Shown: piece after piece, positions 1 through 10,759 of the stretch
Layout: each line of letters starts with the position of its first letter
How positions within the stretch are numbered: position 1 is the stretch's first letter
Assembly: GCA_036186865.1 (NCBI GenBank)
Contig: AP025040.1
Span: 45,448,321 to 45,512,320, forward strand
From: Eustoma russellianum
Lineage: Eukaryota; Streptophyta; Magnoliopsida; Gentianales; Gentianaceae
Direction: 5' to 3'
Length of the DNA: 64,000 bases
Made by a program: the position numbers and the translations under genes
Notes under the pieces: generated by a model
Told to the model about the DNA's origin: nothing
Databases searched by the model: none
Seen by the model: only the letters and a program-made list of their open reading frames with translations

Positions 1-954
1 ATGCATCCGATCTCTTTATACACCGCTATAGACAGAAACATCTAGGATAATGGAGTAATTTTGTAGAGGCGACCTACCATAAGATATTTGTGAAAACAAC
101 ATTTACACCCCCAATGGTTGAGGTAATGTCTGACTAGCTTAAAATCTGATCAATTTTAGACTAAATTGGAAACTTAATTAATCATTTGATTGGACCGCTA
201 ATGTTAGCTCTATATTGCAACTTTTCAACAGGGTATATTTGAACACTATAAACAACCGTTTCCGGTGATTTACCTGGGGGCTTCTTTACTGCAATTTATC
301 TTGTTTTAGCATCTATAAAGGACTGGATGTGCAGTTTGTTGACAAAATGACGCAGTAAAAATGGTAAACACATAGGACAAGTTGAAGACTTATTAGAGGT
401 GGATCTTACTGTTAAATACTTTGGAGGTTAAAAAGCTTTTGATATCGATATACAAGGGCATTTGGGGGCATTTGGATGTGAAAGACAGGCCTGTACATCT
501 ACTCCAATACCAATAATAACGGAAATATTAATTCAGTGAGGGCATAAAAAACATTTCACACCCAGCAGTTTAGTTAAATGGCTTAATTGAGTTTTCAATT
601 TAGTCCAAACGCACATAGGCCTAAAGATCGAGCTTTAAAATAGAGTGAGTCTATATGTCATTATCTCAAATCACACTGTTTGTAAAGTTCATTTTCCGTA
701 AGATATTAGACAGTTACAAAAAGGAGAAAAAAAAAGGGGGGGGGGGGGGGGGGGGGAGAGAGAATAGGCAATAGGCAGACAAGGACTGCATTTCTTCACA
801 TCCTTGGCGAACTGGTGACAACTAAGTCCTGATAGTGCTAGGTTGTTTCTGCTTCTGCATTTTATTTTCTTCAGCATCTCAATCAACTTCTTCATACCTA
901 CCATTTCAAATGAAACCCTTCATTTATAGGTCGCTCCGGCAGGGTCCCATGATA
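1..954. other. Intergenic, no gene recognised
   Basis: AT-rich sequence with no convincing coding frame on either strand. The right part, next to the stop codon of the minus-strand gene that follows, is probably its 3' untranslated region. A run of 21 G occupies 736-756. Confidence 0.5.
736..756. repeat. Poly-G homopolymer (21 nt)
   Basis: Uninterrupted G tract preceded by an A-rich stretch and followed by GA repeats. Its exact length is liable to sequencing error. Confidence 0.9.
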
Positions 955-1717
955 TCAAGGCAACTTTGGGCGTGAGTGAATTTTCCCATGCTTCAGCTCC
1001 ATGATGTTAGGTTTCGTAAACCATGTGCTATACAGGAATTGTTTCTGTGAGCCTACATGGTTGATGATCATACGAAGCTTCTGCCTCTCTCTCATCCATC
1101 TCAATATTGTCTTCATATGGGTTTTGCTGGTCAGTCCTTTCAATCCAACTTCCTGTCAGTGAGTTTATAAGATACCAAGCTTTATTGTGGTCCAGAAGTA
1201 ATTACTGATCATTCAAGAAATTACTTGTTAACTAATCAGACAGTCATCCAAGAAATCATACACACAAAAGAGAGAATGCCATACGAGCAGGTGCTGCTCT
1301 ATGAGCGGGTGGCTATGCCTAAAAAATGTTTCATTTTTCTATAGTTCACTAGTTAACAAGTACTCGTAAAAAACCTTTAGGTCTAGCGGTTGAGTAGTAT
1401 TTATCTCATTCCCACGTTTCGAGTTTGATTTCCCTCTCCATTTTTTTTAAAAGGGTAATTACAACTACTCTAAAAGTTGTCTACGATGATACAAGGAGCT
1501 ATGGACATAGGAATTAGAGGAATGTCTTAAAAAGGAATGAAGTAGATACCTGAACACGTTCCCATGTTTCAGCAATAGTTAACGGACCATGTTCCTTGAG
1601 AATGTCAAAGATAGCTCTGGTGATAGTTTGGGTTTGTTCTGGAGGAGTTTTCAACTCTATTGGTTTCATTTTTGGTTTCGGCTTCTTTGCCATATATCTG
1701 ATTGCAGTGGCGAACAT
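955..1717 (-). CDS. Small conserved plant protein, two exons, function unknown
   Basis: Two exons can be joined on the minus strand. Exon 1 (1717-1550) encodes 56 residues and ends at CAG|GTATCT. After a 397-bp intron, exon 2 (1152-955) starts after ACTGACAG and encodes 65 residues plus stop, in phase 0, giving 121 aa. The N-terminus after Met9 is very basic (MAKKPKPKMKPIELK). The middle reads as a helix-rich segment (ITRAIFDILKEHGPLTIAE, then TSKTHMKTILRWMRERQK), which suggests a winged-helix-like fold; that is inference. The exon junction restores a smooth VQ|EVGLKGLTSK. The pattern resembles a small conserved single-domain plant protein, but I cannot name its function. Translation may start at Met1 or at Met9 (1693). 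The intron holds a short tRNA-like stretch. Confidence 0.72.
1366..1445 (+). repeat. tRNA-like SINE head fragment in the intron
   Basis: Contains a box-A-like GGTCTAGCGGTTGAGTAG followed about 30 bases later by a box-B-like TTTCGAGTTTGATTT, then a T-rich stretch. The order and spacing fit a pol III internal promoter of a tRNA-derived SINE. No TSD was found. Confidence 0.35.
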
Positions 1718-2551
1718 GGTTGATCCCAGCAGAACGTATAATCCTCGTCGTCAAAGCGCATTAAAAGTTCACTAACCGCAGAAAAGATGTTATCCTGCAA
1801 GATAAGGTATTTCCTATTAGCTAGAACGGTCCAAGAAACATCTACCATCAGCTACAACTTGGTTTTACTGAACTCCAGGGGTTTGTGGAAATTGCGAAGT
1901 TGATGTTATTTGAACGAGCTTCCTTCCCATCAAAATGAATTTTGACAATTAAAACTGGAGCAAATGCGTGAAGCATTCTATATCAACGAAGAGTCATCAT
2001 CCTCGTATTTACACTTACAGCACAAGTAGTTCAACTACCGTATTTCGTAGCAGCATTTCAACGAACACATTCAGTGCACTTAAATATCCAGTCGCATAAA
2101 ACATAATAATCAGTACAAGACATCTTAAAGACAGAAATAAAAACCAAAAGGGAGCGGATTACCGGTTGGAAGCTGCAGCCTGCTGCCAAAAGATCTTCAA
2201 AAGGGAGGTAAAGAATCGAAACACTGGTTCAAAGGCTTCCGACAGCTTTCACCTCTTCCACATATTTAAACGGTTAAGGAACCCGCCAAATTAGCCATTC
2301 ACGTCTGCTCCGACAACATACTCCTTTTTCTTTTTGTCTCCAAGATATGAAAATAGTTACTAAATTTCATCCTCCCTCTAAATATATTACTAACATAGAA
2401 GCATTTCCGGTATATTAGATTTTCGCGTTTACGTAGAGTTCGAAAAAGGATCGGTTCGTTTCACGATATGATATACGCATTCTGCGGTTTAAACCCGTAA
2501 CTTATAATTTGTTAGTATGTGTTAATATTATTTCAATTTTGATTAAACAAA
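1718..2551. other. Intergenic / 5' flank of the small minus gene
   Basis: No supported coding region. The end (about 2500-2551) is one half of a tandemly duplicated stretch split by the copia insertion that starts at 2552. Confidence 0.5.
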
Positions 2552-2825
2552 TGTAAAGGAGTCCTAACATGAGTATGCCATCCTTGTGCCAGCCGAGCTT
2601 CGCATGCGAGGCAATCTCAGTTGTTTAAATTTTACCCAACTCTAGTTTATCTTGTTGTTACATGTTGTTGCTATCTTAACAACCTACTCTAACTAATAGT
2701 TGTAATCTCTATCTTGGATGTAACCATGTAACCGAAAACCCTAGTTGGAAGGGTTTCTATATACTCAAATGTACATGCCGAAATATGAGTGTGAATGAAA
2801 ATATTTTTGCCACACAATTCTTTCA
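2552..2825 (+). repeat. 5' LTR of copia 1
   Basis: TG...CA-bounded 274-bp repeat, matching 7121-7397 except for a 3-bp indel (TAGTTGTAATC here, TAGTTGTTGTAATC there) and a few substitutions. Confidence 0.95.
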
Positions 2826-2838
2826 TGGTATCAGAGCC
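2826..2838 (+). other. Primer binding site (initiator tRNA-Met type)
   Basis: TGGTATCAGAGCC directly abuts the LTR end and is complementary to the 3' end of plant initiator tRNA-Met, the usual primer of Ty1/copia elements. Confidence 0.93.
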
Positions 2839-2872
2839 ATAACGTCTCCCACGAGTAATCCTTCCTCTTCTA

Positions 2873-5800
2873 ATGGCCGAATCCTCCACCATCAAACATG
2901 GCTCTCTTGATGGAGTCATTGCTATCAATGTGGCAGCACAGCTTCCAATTAAGCTGAACAAAAACAATTTTCCCTCCTGGAAAGCACAATTTGATGCCTT
3001 ATTATTTGGCTATGACCTTATGGGATTTCTTGATGGCACTATGCCATGTCCCTCCAAAAATACACTGGACAAGGACGGAGTAACAAAACCAAATCCAGAT
3101 TATGCTATCTGGGTACGACAAGACAAGATGTTACTCCACGCTGTACTTGCGTCAGTTACTAAAGGCGTGGTTCCCTTGATTGCCACGTCCTCGACGTCAC
3201 GGGATGCGTGGTCTCGTTTACATAAGTTGTACGCTAACAAGTCTCGTTCGCGTATAATGAATCTTAAGGAGAAACTCACAAAAATTACGTGTGATTCTCA
3301 GTCAGTCATTGACTATCTTCAGGTCATCCGAAGTGTTGCAGATGAGTTGGCCCTTGTTGACACTCATCTAAGTGATGATGATCTGGCCATTTTCGCTCTT
3401 AATGGTCTCGGGAGCAGTTTTCGCGATATTGCTACAGCCATCCGCGCTCGTGATACACCTATCTCGTTTGAAGAACTTCATGACAAGCTAGTAGAGCATG
3501 AAGCTTTTTTCAAACGTGAAGAGTCCCGTAATGGAAATGTGATAACCGTGAATACTACTCAAGCCAAGTTTGGTCGTGGTTTCAACCAAAACGGCGCGTA
3601 TGGTGGGTACCGTGGCCGATCTAGACACGGTGCATCCAAGTCAATTCCTGGCAGTGGTTCGACAGCACCGTCCAATGGGGGCTCATCTGCAGCTCACTTC
3701 AACAACCGCTCCTCACGCTCACCACAAAATGGAGTAACCTGTCAGTATTGTCAGAAACGTGGTCACACTGCTCGTCAATGCTACTCGCTCAAGCGGTCTT
3801 TGCAACAGCAGCAGCCCGAACTCCATCACACCACCTCAGGGATTCCGAAGCAAAACTGGATCCTAGACTCTGGGGCGTCACACCATGTCACCAATGACCT
3901 CAATACACTCTCCCATCATCAGTCCTATGAGGGTCCCGACGATGTTCTCTTGGGCGATGGCTCCGACCTTCACATCACCAACACTGTTTCTTCAGTCATC
4001 TCTTCTTCTCCTAAATCTTTCCTTTTATCTAATGTCTTGCATGTGCCTTTACTTACCAAGAACTTAATTTCGGTTTCTAAATTTTGTCAACACAACCACA
4101 CTTCTATTGAATTTTTCCCGTTTTCATTTGTTGTGAAGGATCTAACAACGGGGGCGCATCTTGCTCGCGGGCGGATCAAGGGTGATGTGTATGAATGGAA
4201 TCTCCAGTCTTCGCCCGCAGTCTCACCTTCGCCCGCAGTCTCACCTTCGCCATCCACCTCTTCCTCCAAGCAACTATTCGCCAGCTCTAAATCGGATGTG
4301 GCGAACTGGCACCATCGCCTTGGTCATCCCTCCTTTCGTGTGTTTCAATTTCTTAGACAAAATAATGACATTTCCATTCCGACTAGTACTCATGTTGATC
4401 AATTTACTTGTGGCTCGTGTCTTAGCAATAAAAGTCACAAATTGCCTTTTAGTCAAACTTCTGTCAGTAGTCGTGGACCACTTGATTTAATCTATTCTGA
4501 TGTATGGGGGCCTTCCCCTGTTGAATCTGTTGATGGCTATCGTTATTATGTCCTTTTTGTGGATTATTACACCAAGTATGTGTGGTTATTTCCTATGTCT
4601 CATAAAAGTGAAGTGTTCGCTATTTTTCCTAAGTTTAAGCGCATGGTTGAAAAATTCTTCAGTCGATCTATTGTTACACTTTACACGGATGGGGGAACTG
4701 AGTACAAAAGTCTTAAAGGGTTTTTCGAATCTGAGGGGATACAGCACCTTATCTCTCCACCCTATACACCCGAACACATTGGCTCTACTGAACGCAAACA
4801 TCATTATGTTGTTGAAACTGGGTTGTCTCTTCTGCATTTTTCGGTCTTGCCTACAAAGTACTGGTCTTATGCGTTTCTCGCCGCAGTCTACCTCATTAAT
4901 CGCTTACCTACTCCTGTGTTATCCAACAAGACTCCGTACGAATCTCTCTTTTCAAAAGCCCCAAATTATCAAACATTGCGTGCGTTTGGATGTCTTTGTT
5001 ACCCATGGTTACGCCCTTATTCCGAACACAAACTCACTGTGCGTTCCAAACCTTGTGTCTTTGTTGGATATTCAAACACTAATCATGCATATAAGTGTCT
5101 TGACATGAATTCAAACAGGCTTTATCTCTCTCGGCACGTTCAGTTTGTGGAGCACACCTTCCCCTGTGCTCCGTTATCTTCGTCGCCTTCGTCTCCCACT
5201 ACATCATCTGCATGGTTTGCTTCCCCAGCCTTGGCTGCCATTACTCCACCCGCTGAAGTTCTTCCGCCACCACCTTTGGCTCCTGCTGCCTCTTCGCCCG
5301 GAGCAATCACTGCAGCGCCCAGGTACCCTCTTTCATCTTCTTCCTTTCCTGATGTTTCGGCCCCAACCCCTATTCCGCCTAGTTTTTCCCCTCCCCCTTC
5401 CACATCTGCCCCGTCCTCCAGTGCTGGTTCCCCCACCCTTCGGTTTCACAAATGTCGTCCCAACCTCCAGCCCCTACTATGACCACACGGTCTCGTAACA
5501 ACATCTTTCGTCCCAAGCAGATTTCCGACTATGTTACTTTGAATCACATCACCAAACACCCCCTTCCTCCCACCCTTGAACCTACCACTGTCAAACAAGC
5601 TCTTCGTGATCCCAAATGGTGTGTTGCGATGGATGACGAGCTTGCTGCGCTTCGTCGTAATGGTATTTGGGTCCTTGTTCACCTCCTCCTGGCCATACCA
5701 TTGTGGGGTGCAAATGGGTGTTTCGTATTAAATGCAATCCTGACGGCTCTGTGTCTCGGTACAAAGCTCGTTTGGTTGCCAAAGGGTTTCATCAGCGTCC

Positions 5801-7136
5801 TGGTGTTGATTATCATGATACCTTTAGCCCGGTTGTTAAGCCCACTACGGTCCGTGTCGTCTTGTCTATTGCCTTATGTCACGGGTGGTCTATCTCACAT
5901 CTTGATGTTAATAATGCTTTCTTAAATGGACATCTAACCGAGGATGTGTATATGGCTCAACCCCCCGGGTTTATTGACGCGACTTCTCCTAATCATGTGT
6001 GTCATTTAAAGCGCTCTTTGTATGGTCTCAAACAAGCTCCTCGGGCTTGGTACACTGAGCTCAAAGTTTTTCTTTTAGCTTATGGTTTCTATAACTCAAA
6101 GTCTGACACTTCACTGTTTATCTATCAATGCCAGAACAATGTTATTTATTTCCTAATTTATGTTGATGACTTGCTTGTCACAGGGAACTGTGTCACACAA
6201 ATTCGTAAGTTTGTTGATGCCCTGGGTGCCCGGTTCTCTCTCAAGGATCTTGATCCCTTAAATTATTTCTTGGGTGTTGAGGCTGTATTCACTACTGATG
6301 GTCTCTACTTGTCTCAACACAAATATATACGTGATTTATTGGATAAGTTTAATTTAGCAGGCATCAAAGGCAGTGCTACACCACTGTCATCTAGCACGCG
6401 GCTGGTTCTAGCCGATGGCTCTCCCTCCACCGACTCCAAGCAATACCGCGGGCTCATAGGCGCACTTCAATATCTTCAACTCACAAGGCCAGATATTTCT
6501 TTCGCGGTTAATAAGCTGGCTCATTTCATGCATGCTCCTACTCAAACCCATTGGACTGCTGCCAAACGTGTTCTACGTTATCTTAAACACACTCTTAATC
6601 ATGGCCTTCTACTTCGCCGTCATCAACCATTTTGACTTCGCGTCTTTTCTGACGCTGATTGGGCAGGTGATCGTGACACTTACCATTCTACTACTGCCTT
6701 TATTATCTTCCTCGGCGACAACCCTATTTCATGGTGTTCTAAAAAGCAGCGAACCATTGCACGGTCCTCCACTGAGGCCGAATACAGGTCGGTTGCCTCT
6801 GCGGCATCAGAGGCTACGTGGATTGCTAGCCTCTTGCATGAACTCGGTATCACACTTGATCAACCTCCAACCATTTACTGCGACAACTTGGGTGCTACGT
6901 ATCTCTGTGCCAACCCGGTTTTCCATAGTCGTATGAAGCACATTGCTCTTGATTATCATTTTGTGCGGGAAAAGGTGACTACGGGGGCGCTCTCTGTTTC
7001 GCATGTTTCGACCATACATCAGCTTGCCGACATGCTCACAAAACCTCTTCCTAAAGCCCAGTTTACTTCTCTACGATCCAAGATTGGCATTTCCGATGGT
7101 ACCGCCATCTTACGGGGGCGTGTAAAGGAGTCCTAA
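2873..7136 (+). pseudogene. Copia 1 gag-pol, broken polyprotein
   Basis: The open part (2873-5482) carries a Gag domain, a CCHC knuckle (CQYCQKRGHTARQC, about residue 290), the aspartic protease motif ILDSGASHHV (about 329) and integrase (HHRLGHPS zinc region, then DLIYSDVWGP). The frame changes between about 5425 and 5455, and the new frame has the start of RT (from 5452). A second change near 5672-5680 leads to the frame with KARLVAKGF, the YVDD catalytic box and TRPDISFAVNKLA. TGA at 6633-6635 interrupts that frame just before the RNase H motif SDADWAGD, which continues to TAA at 7134-7136 inside the right LTR. Two frameshifts and one stop make the copy non-autonomous. Some homopolymer frameshifts could be assembly errors. 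Confidence 0.9.
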
Positions 7137-7397
7137 CATGAGTATGCCATCCTTGTGCCAGCCGAGCTTCGCATGCAAGGCAATCTCAGTTGTTTAAATT
7201 TTACCCAACTCTAGTTTATCTTGTTGTTACATGTTGTTGCTATCTTAACAACCTACTCTAACTAATAGTTGTTGTAATCTCTATCTTGGATGTAACCATG
7301 TAACCGAAAACCCTAGTTGGAAGGGTTTCTATATATTCAAATGTACAGACCGAAATATGAGTGTGAATGAAAATATTTTTGCCACACAATTCTTTCA
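7121..7397 (+). repeat. 3' LTR of copia 1
   Basis: 277-bp copy of the LTR at 2552-2825. The last codons and stop of the pol frame run into it. Confidence 0.95.
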
Positions 7398-7402
7398 ACA
7401 AA

Positions 7403-7556
7403 TATATTTGATAAACGCATTTGCAAATCTTATAGTAAAATAAACCAATTTTATAAAATTTTATAACTTGTTACTATGTGTTCGTATTTTTTTTAATTGT
7501 TTCAATTTTGATTGAACAAATATATTTGATAGCCACGTTTGCAAATTTTATAGTCA
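7403..7556. repeat. Tandem duplication flanking copia 1
   Basis: The sequence left of the element plus 7403-7436 forms one unit. About 7462-7556 is a second, slightly diverged unit; both contain TTTCAATTTTGATT and later TATATTTGATA. The element entered the first unit. Confidence 0.65.
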
Positions 7557-7583
7557 AATTGGTTCTACGTGATCGTGAAACAG

Positions 7584-7780
7584 CGGGTGAGATCAGAGAA
7601 GGTTGGAAAGGAGGCAAAATATGAGGTCTCCAATCACGTCTCGCCACGTGTAAAAAAATGGTCTTTTTTTTAAAAAAAATTTGAATGGAGTGGGACCACT
7701 GACAATGTTTTTTACACGTGGCGGGACGTGATTGGAGGCCTCATATTTTGGCTCCTTTCCAACCTCCTCAGATCTCACCC
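7584..7780. mobile_element. Mutator-like foldback MITE, copy 1
   Basis: A 197-bp element made of two inverted arms of about 70 bp: GGGTGAGATC..., then AAAATATGAGG..., then CCACGTGTAAAAAA, with the complement on the right. An A/T-rich centre separates them. It is flanked by a perfect 10-bp direct repeat CGTGAAACAG (7574-7583 and 7781-7790). Long terminal inverted repeats (TIRs) with a 9-10-bp TSD are typical of non-autonomous Mutator-like elements. Relatives lie at 58282 and 59338. It has no coding capacity. Confidence 0.88.
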
Positions 7781-7790
7781 CGTGAAACAG

Positions 7791-8106
7791 TATTCTCTAA
7801 TCAATCAAAAGTATATTATCCAATCAACCATATTTAGAAGAGAACCTATACATATACAAGTTTTGAAATAAAAGATTAACAATGACAACATTTTTAAAGC
7901 AAAAAAATTTATTATTTTTAGACCAGCATAAAGTTAATAGGTACATCAATTGGTGGGCATAGATTGATCCTTGTTTGGTACACTTGAGAGTTGAGATCAG
8001 TTTCAAAGCTTATTATTAGGAAAATCTCTTAATTTCAATGGGACTTATAGTAAAGAACAAAAGTCAATCTTAGACGTTAAAATACATATAAGTTAAAGTC
8101 TTCTTT
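7791..8106. other. Non-coding, AT-rich
   Basis: No gene seen. The end (8090-8106) is the left TSD of the SINE that follows. Confidence 0.5.
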
Positions 8107-8356
8107 CCCCCAGAGCATAACTCAGTTAGTACTCGAGTTGTGATTTGTTTCAAGAGGTTAAGAGTTCGAATTCAGAGAAACACACAGTGTGGGTGCTCTA
8201 CTGCTCTTAGTTTGCAGTGGGACACCTTGTGTGAGCCACTGCTAAGTCCTCACCTAAACTAGGAAGCCGCTAGGCTCCCGATTTGCATCCTCCACAATGC
8301 TCGTTGGAGCTGAAACGGTATGGACCATTAGGGTCAGGGAATGACCTTTTTGCTCC
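8107..8356 (+). mobile_element. tRNA-derived SINE, family B
   Basis: About 250 bp bounded by a perfect 17-bp TSD AAGTTAAAGTCTTCTTT (8090-8106 and 8357-8373). The head has box A (AACTCAGTTAGTACTCG) and box B (AGAGTTCGAATTC) of a tRNA-type pol III promoter. Diverged relatives are at 12250-12445 (minus) and 45117-45270 (plus). Confidence 0.87.
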
Positions 8357-8373
8357 AAGTTAAAGTCTTCTTT

Positions 8374-8761
8374 TACTGTTTTATCCATTTTATAACAATT
8401 GAGGGCGGACATTGAAACAACTTGTAAGGTTACTGATTTGTGATATTGAGTTTACATGTTTGACTTACGAAAATAGTCTCTTGCAGCAAAAGATATAGGA
8501 TAAGGCTACGTATATCAGATCGCAAAGCGATCTATTCTCCCCAGATTCTGGCGCTCCTTTTATCCATTTTATAACAATTAAAAGAAGAATCATTAAACCC
8601 TAATAGTTTTCTATTCTAATGTTAATTTTTTTCCTTCAGATGTGGAATATAGTATTTTTCTTTCTTAGGAAAAAGGAACCGAGTTAAGGGAGAAATGTGT
8701 TTTTGTATCGGCCTTACAGAGGAAGAAGAGAAGAACCTCGGAGGAGTGCGTGTAACTTCTG
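8374..8761. promoter_or_regulatory. 5' flank of the PPR gene
   Basis: No coding region is visible. It must contain the promoter and 5' untranslated region of the gene starting at 8762, but I see no clear TATA box to pin the start site. Confidence 0.35.
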
Positions 8762-10759
8762 ATGGTTTCCCTTCCGAGGAGACTAATCCCGCAAAACATG
8801 CTATCGCTTCCGAAATTGATCCCCAAATATTACCAACCCAAAACCCCATCTTCAGCTGATGAACAAGAAGAGAAGGAACAAAAAGAACCATTCATTCCCT
8901 TCTCTGAAATTCAAAGGAGAAAGCTTTTAGAATCCCAGCTCATCCCAGTTCTTGATTCCAGCTCTAGCCTCATCCAACTTAAGCAAGTTCATGGCTATAT
9001 TATAAGAAAAGGCCTCGACCAATGTTGTTTTGTACTCACGAAACTCCTACGGATACTCACCAATCTGAATGTCCCCGTGGACCTTTATCCCCGCGTTATC
9101 TTTGAACAAGTCCATTTCCCCAACCCCTTTATCTACACGGCCTTGATTCGTGGGTATTTGATCCAAGGTTTACTTGAAAATGCGGTTTCTTTATATGGTG
9201 AAATGAGGAGGAACGACGTGTCTCCCGTTTCTTTTACTTTTACGGCTTTGTTTAAGACTTGTAGTTATGAGTTGGATGTGAACCTGGGGAGTCAGTTTCA
9301 CGGGCAGTGCCTTAAAATTGGAGGGTTTTGTCAGGATTTGTACGTCGGGAATAGTTTGATCGACATGCACGTGAAATGTGGATTATTAGATGATGGGAGG
9401 AAAATATTCGATGAAATGCCCGAAAGGGATGTCATATCTTGGACGACATTGATTGTAGCGTATGCTAAAAAGGGACTAATGCCAGATGCGCTCGAGTTGT
9501 TTGAGAAACTTCCTGTGAAGGATATGGTGGCGTGGACTGCAATGGTGACTGGTTTCGCACAAAATGCCCAGCCAAAGGAGGCACTGAAGTATTTCGAGAA
9601 AATGCAGAATGCAGGGGTGGATGCAGATGAAGTGACCTTATCTAGTGTCATTTCAGCTTGTGCACAACTGGGTGCATCTAAGTATGCAAATTGGATTCGT
9701 GATGTAGCTGAGAGGTTAGGTTATGGACCAACATATAGTGTTCTAGTTGGATCAGCCATGATTGATATGTACTCGAAGTGTGGAAATTTGGAGCATGCCT
9801 TTAATGTTTTCAAGTGCATGCATAATCGGAATGTGTTCTCTTATAGTGCAATGATTGTTGGTTTTGCTATGCACGGTTGTGCTAGGGAAGCACTGAAATT
9901 GTTTGACGAGATGAAAACAACAGAGGTTAGGCCAAATAAGGTCACTTTTGTAGGAGTTCTAACTGCATGTAGTCATGCTGGAATGGTGGAACAAGGCAAA
10001 AAGATCTTTGAAGCAATGGAAAAAGTTTATGAGGTTACTCCTTCTGAGGACCATTATGGTTGTATGATTGATCTCCTTGGCAGAGCTGGGCGATTGGGCG
10101 AGGCACTTGATTTTATCAAGACTATGCCGATAGAACCCAATGCTGCTATATGGGGAGCCCTTCTTGGAGCTTGTCGCATACATGGGAATTCTGATATTGC
10201 TGAAATAGCTGCATCGCATTTATTTGAGCTCGAACCTGATGGTATTGGGAACTATATCTTGCTTTCTACTGTATATGCTTCAGCAGGAAGATGGAAGGAA
10301 GTTTCTAGGGTTAGGAAGTCAATGAAAACAAACGGCTTGATGAAGAATCCTTCCTGTAGCATGTTTGAAGGGGAAAAAGGGGTGATTCATGAGTTTTATT
10401 CGAATGACATGACTCATCCAATGTCTGGAAAGATCAAGCAGGAGTTGAAAGAACTTCTTCATAGATTAGGGTTAAAGGGGTATCAACCAATTTTGAGTTC
10501 GGTACCTTATGATGTCAATGACGAGGACAAGAAACAGATTCTAATGACTCACAGTGAAAAGTTAGCTTTGGTATATGCATTGCTGACAACAAATGGAAAC
10601 ACAAGTATAACCATTCTGAAAAACCTTAGAATATGTGAGGACTGCCACTTGTTTATGTGTGGAGCCTCTAACTTCACAGGCAGGGTCATAATCATAAGAG
10701 ATAACCTGAGGTTCCACCATTTCAGGAATGGAGCGTGTTCTTGTGGTAACTTTTGGTGA
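8762..10759 (+). CDS. DYW-type PPR protein, At5g44230 (PCMP-H17)-like
   Basis: Single-exon, 665 aa. PLS-type PPR repeats run from about residue 90 to 490; examples are PNPFIYTALIRGY, ERDVISWTTLIVAYAKKG, KDMVAWTAMVTGFAQN and NVFSYSAMIVGFAMHG. E/E+ and DYW domains follow. The DYW cytidine-deaminase signature is present: HSE at 597-599 and CEDC at 625-628, which are the zinc and catalytic residues of that family. The last three residues are NFW rather than DYW. From memory, wording such as KDMVAWTAMVTGFAQNA and SSVPYDV points to the Arabidopsis At5g44230 family. Such proteins bind organellar RNA and usually direct C-to-U editing; the RNA target is unknown. Organelle import is inferred from the basic N-terminus (MVSLPRRLIPQN). 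No frame breaks. Confidence 0.95.
   Translation: MVSLPRRLIPQNMLSLPKLIPKYYQPKTPSSADEQEEKEQKEPFIPFSEIQRRKLLESQLIPVLDSSSSLIQLKQVHGYIIRKGLDQCCFVLTKLLRILTNLNVPVDLYPRVIFEQVHFPNPFIYTALIRGYLIQGLLENAVSLYGEMRRNDVSPVSFTFTALFKTCSYELDVNLGSQFHGQCLKIGGFCQDLYVGNSLIDMHVKCGLLDDGRKIFDEMPERDVISWTTLIVAYAKKGLMPDALELFEKLPVKDMVAWTAMVTGFAQNAQPKEALKYFEKMQNAGVDADEVTLSSVISACAQLGASKYANWIRDVAERLGYGPTYSVLVGSAMIDMYSKCGNLEHAFNVFKCMHNRNVFSYSAMIVGFAMHGCAREALKLFDEMKTTEVRPNKVTFVGVLTACSHAGMVEQGKKIFEAMEKVYEVTPSEDHYGCMIDLLGRAGRLGEALDFIKTMPIEPNAAIWGALLGACRIHGNSDIAEIAASHLFELEPDGIGNYILLSTVYASAGRWKEVSRVRKSMKTNGLMKNPSCSMFEGEKGVIHEFYSNDMTHPMSGKIKQELKELLHRLGLKGYQPILSSVPYDVNDEDKKQILMTHSEKLALVYALLTTNGNTSITILKNLRICEDCHLFMCGASNFTGRVIIIRDNLRFHHFRNGACSCGNFW

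Larger units (their letters stand above)
2552..7397 (+). mobile_element. Ty1/copia LTR retrotransposon 1, full length
   Basis: Direct LTRs of 274 and 277 bp begin TGTAAAGGAG and end TTTCA, flanked by a perfect 5-bp TSD ACAAA (2547-2551 and 7398-7402). A primer binding site matching initiator tRNA-Met (TGGTATCAGAGCC) follows the left LTR at once. A short G-rich tract (GGGGGCG) precedes the right LTR. The LTRs differ by one 3-bp indel and about four substitutions, so the insertion is recent. The domain order gag, protease, integrase, reverse transcriptase (RT), RNase H defines Ty1/copia. The polyprotein frame is broken three times. Confidence 0.96.

Noticed and set aside
5140..5436. Frames antisense or shifted to copia 1 pol, rich in Pro, Gly or Ala
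   Set aside because: Shadows of the Pro/Ser-rich linker between integrase and RT.
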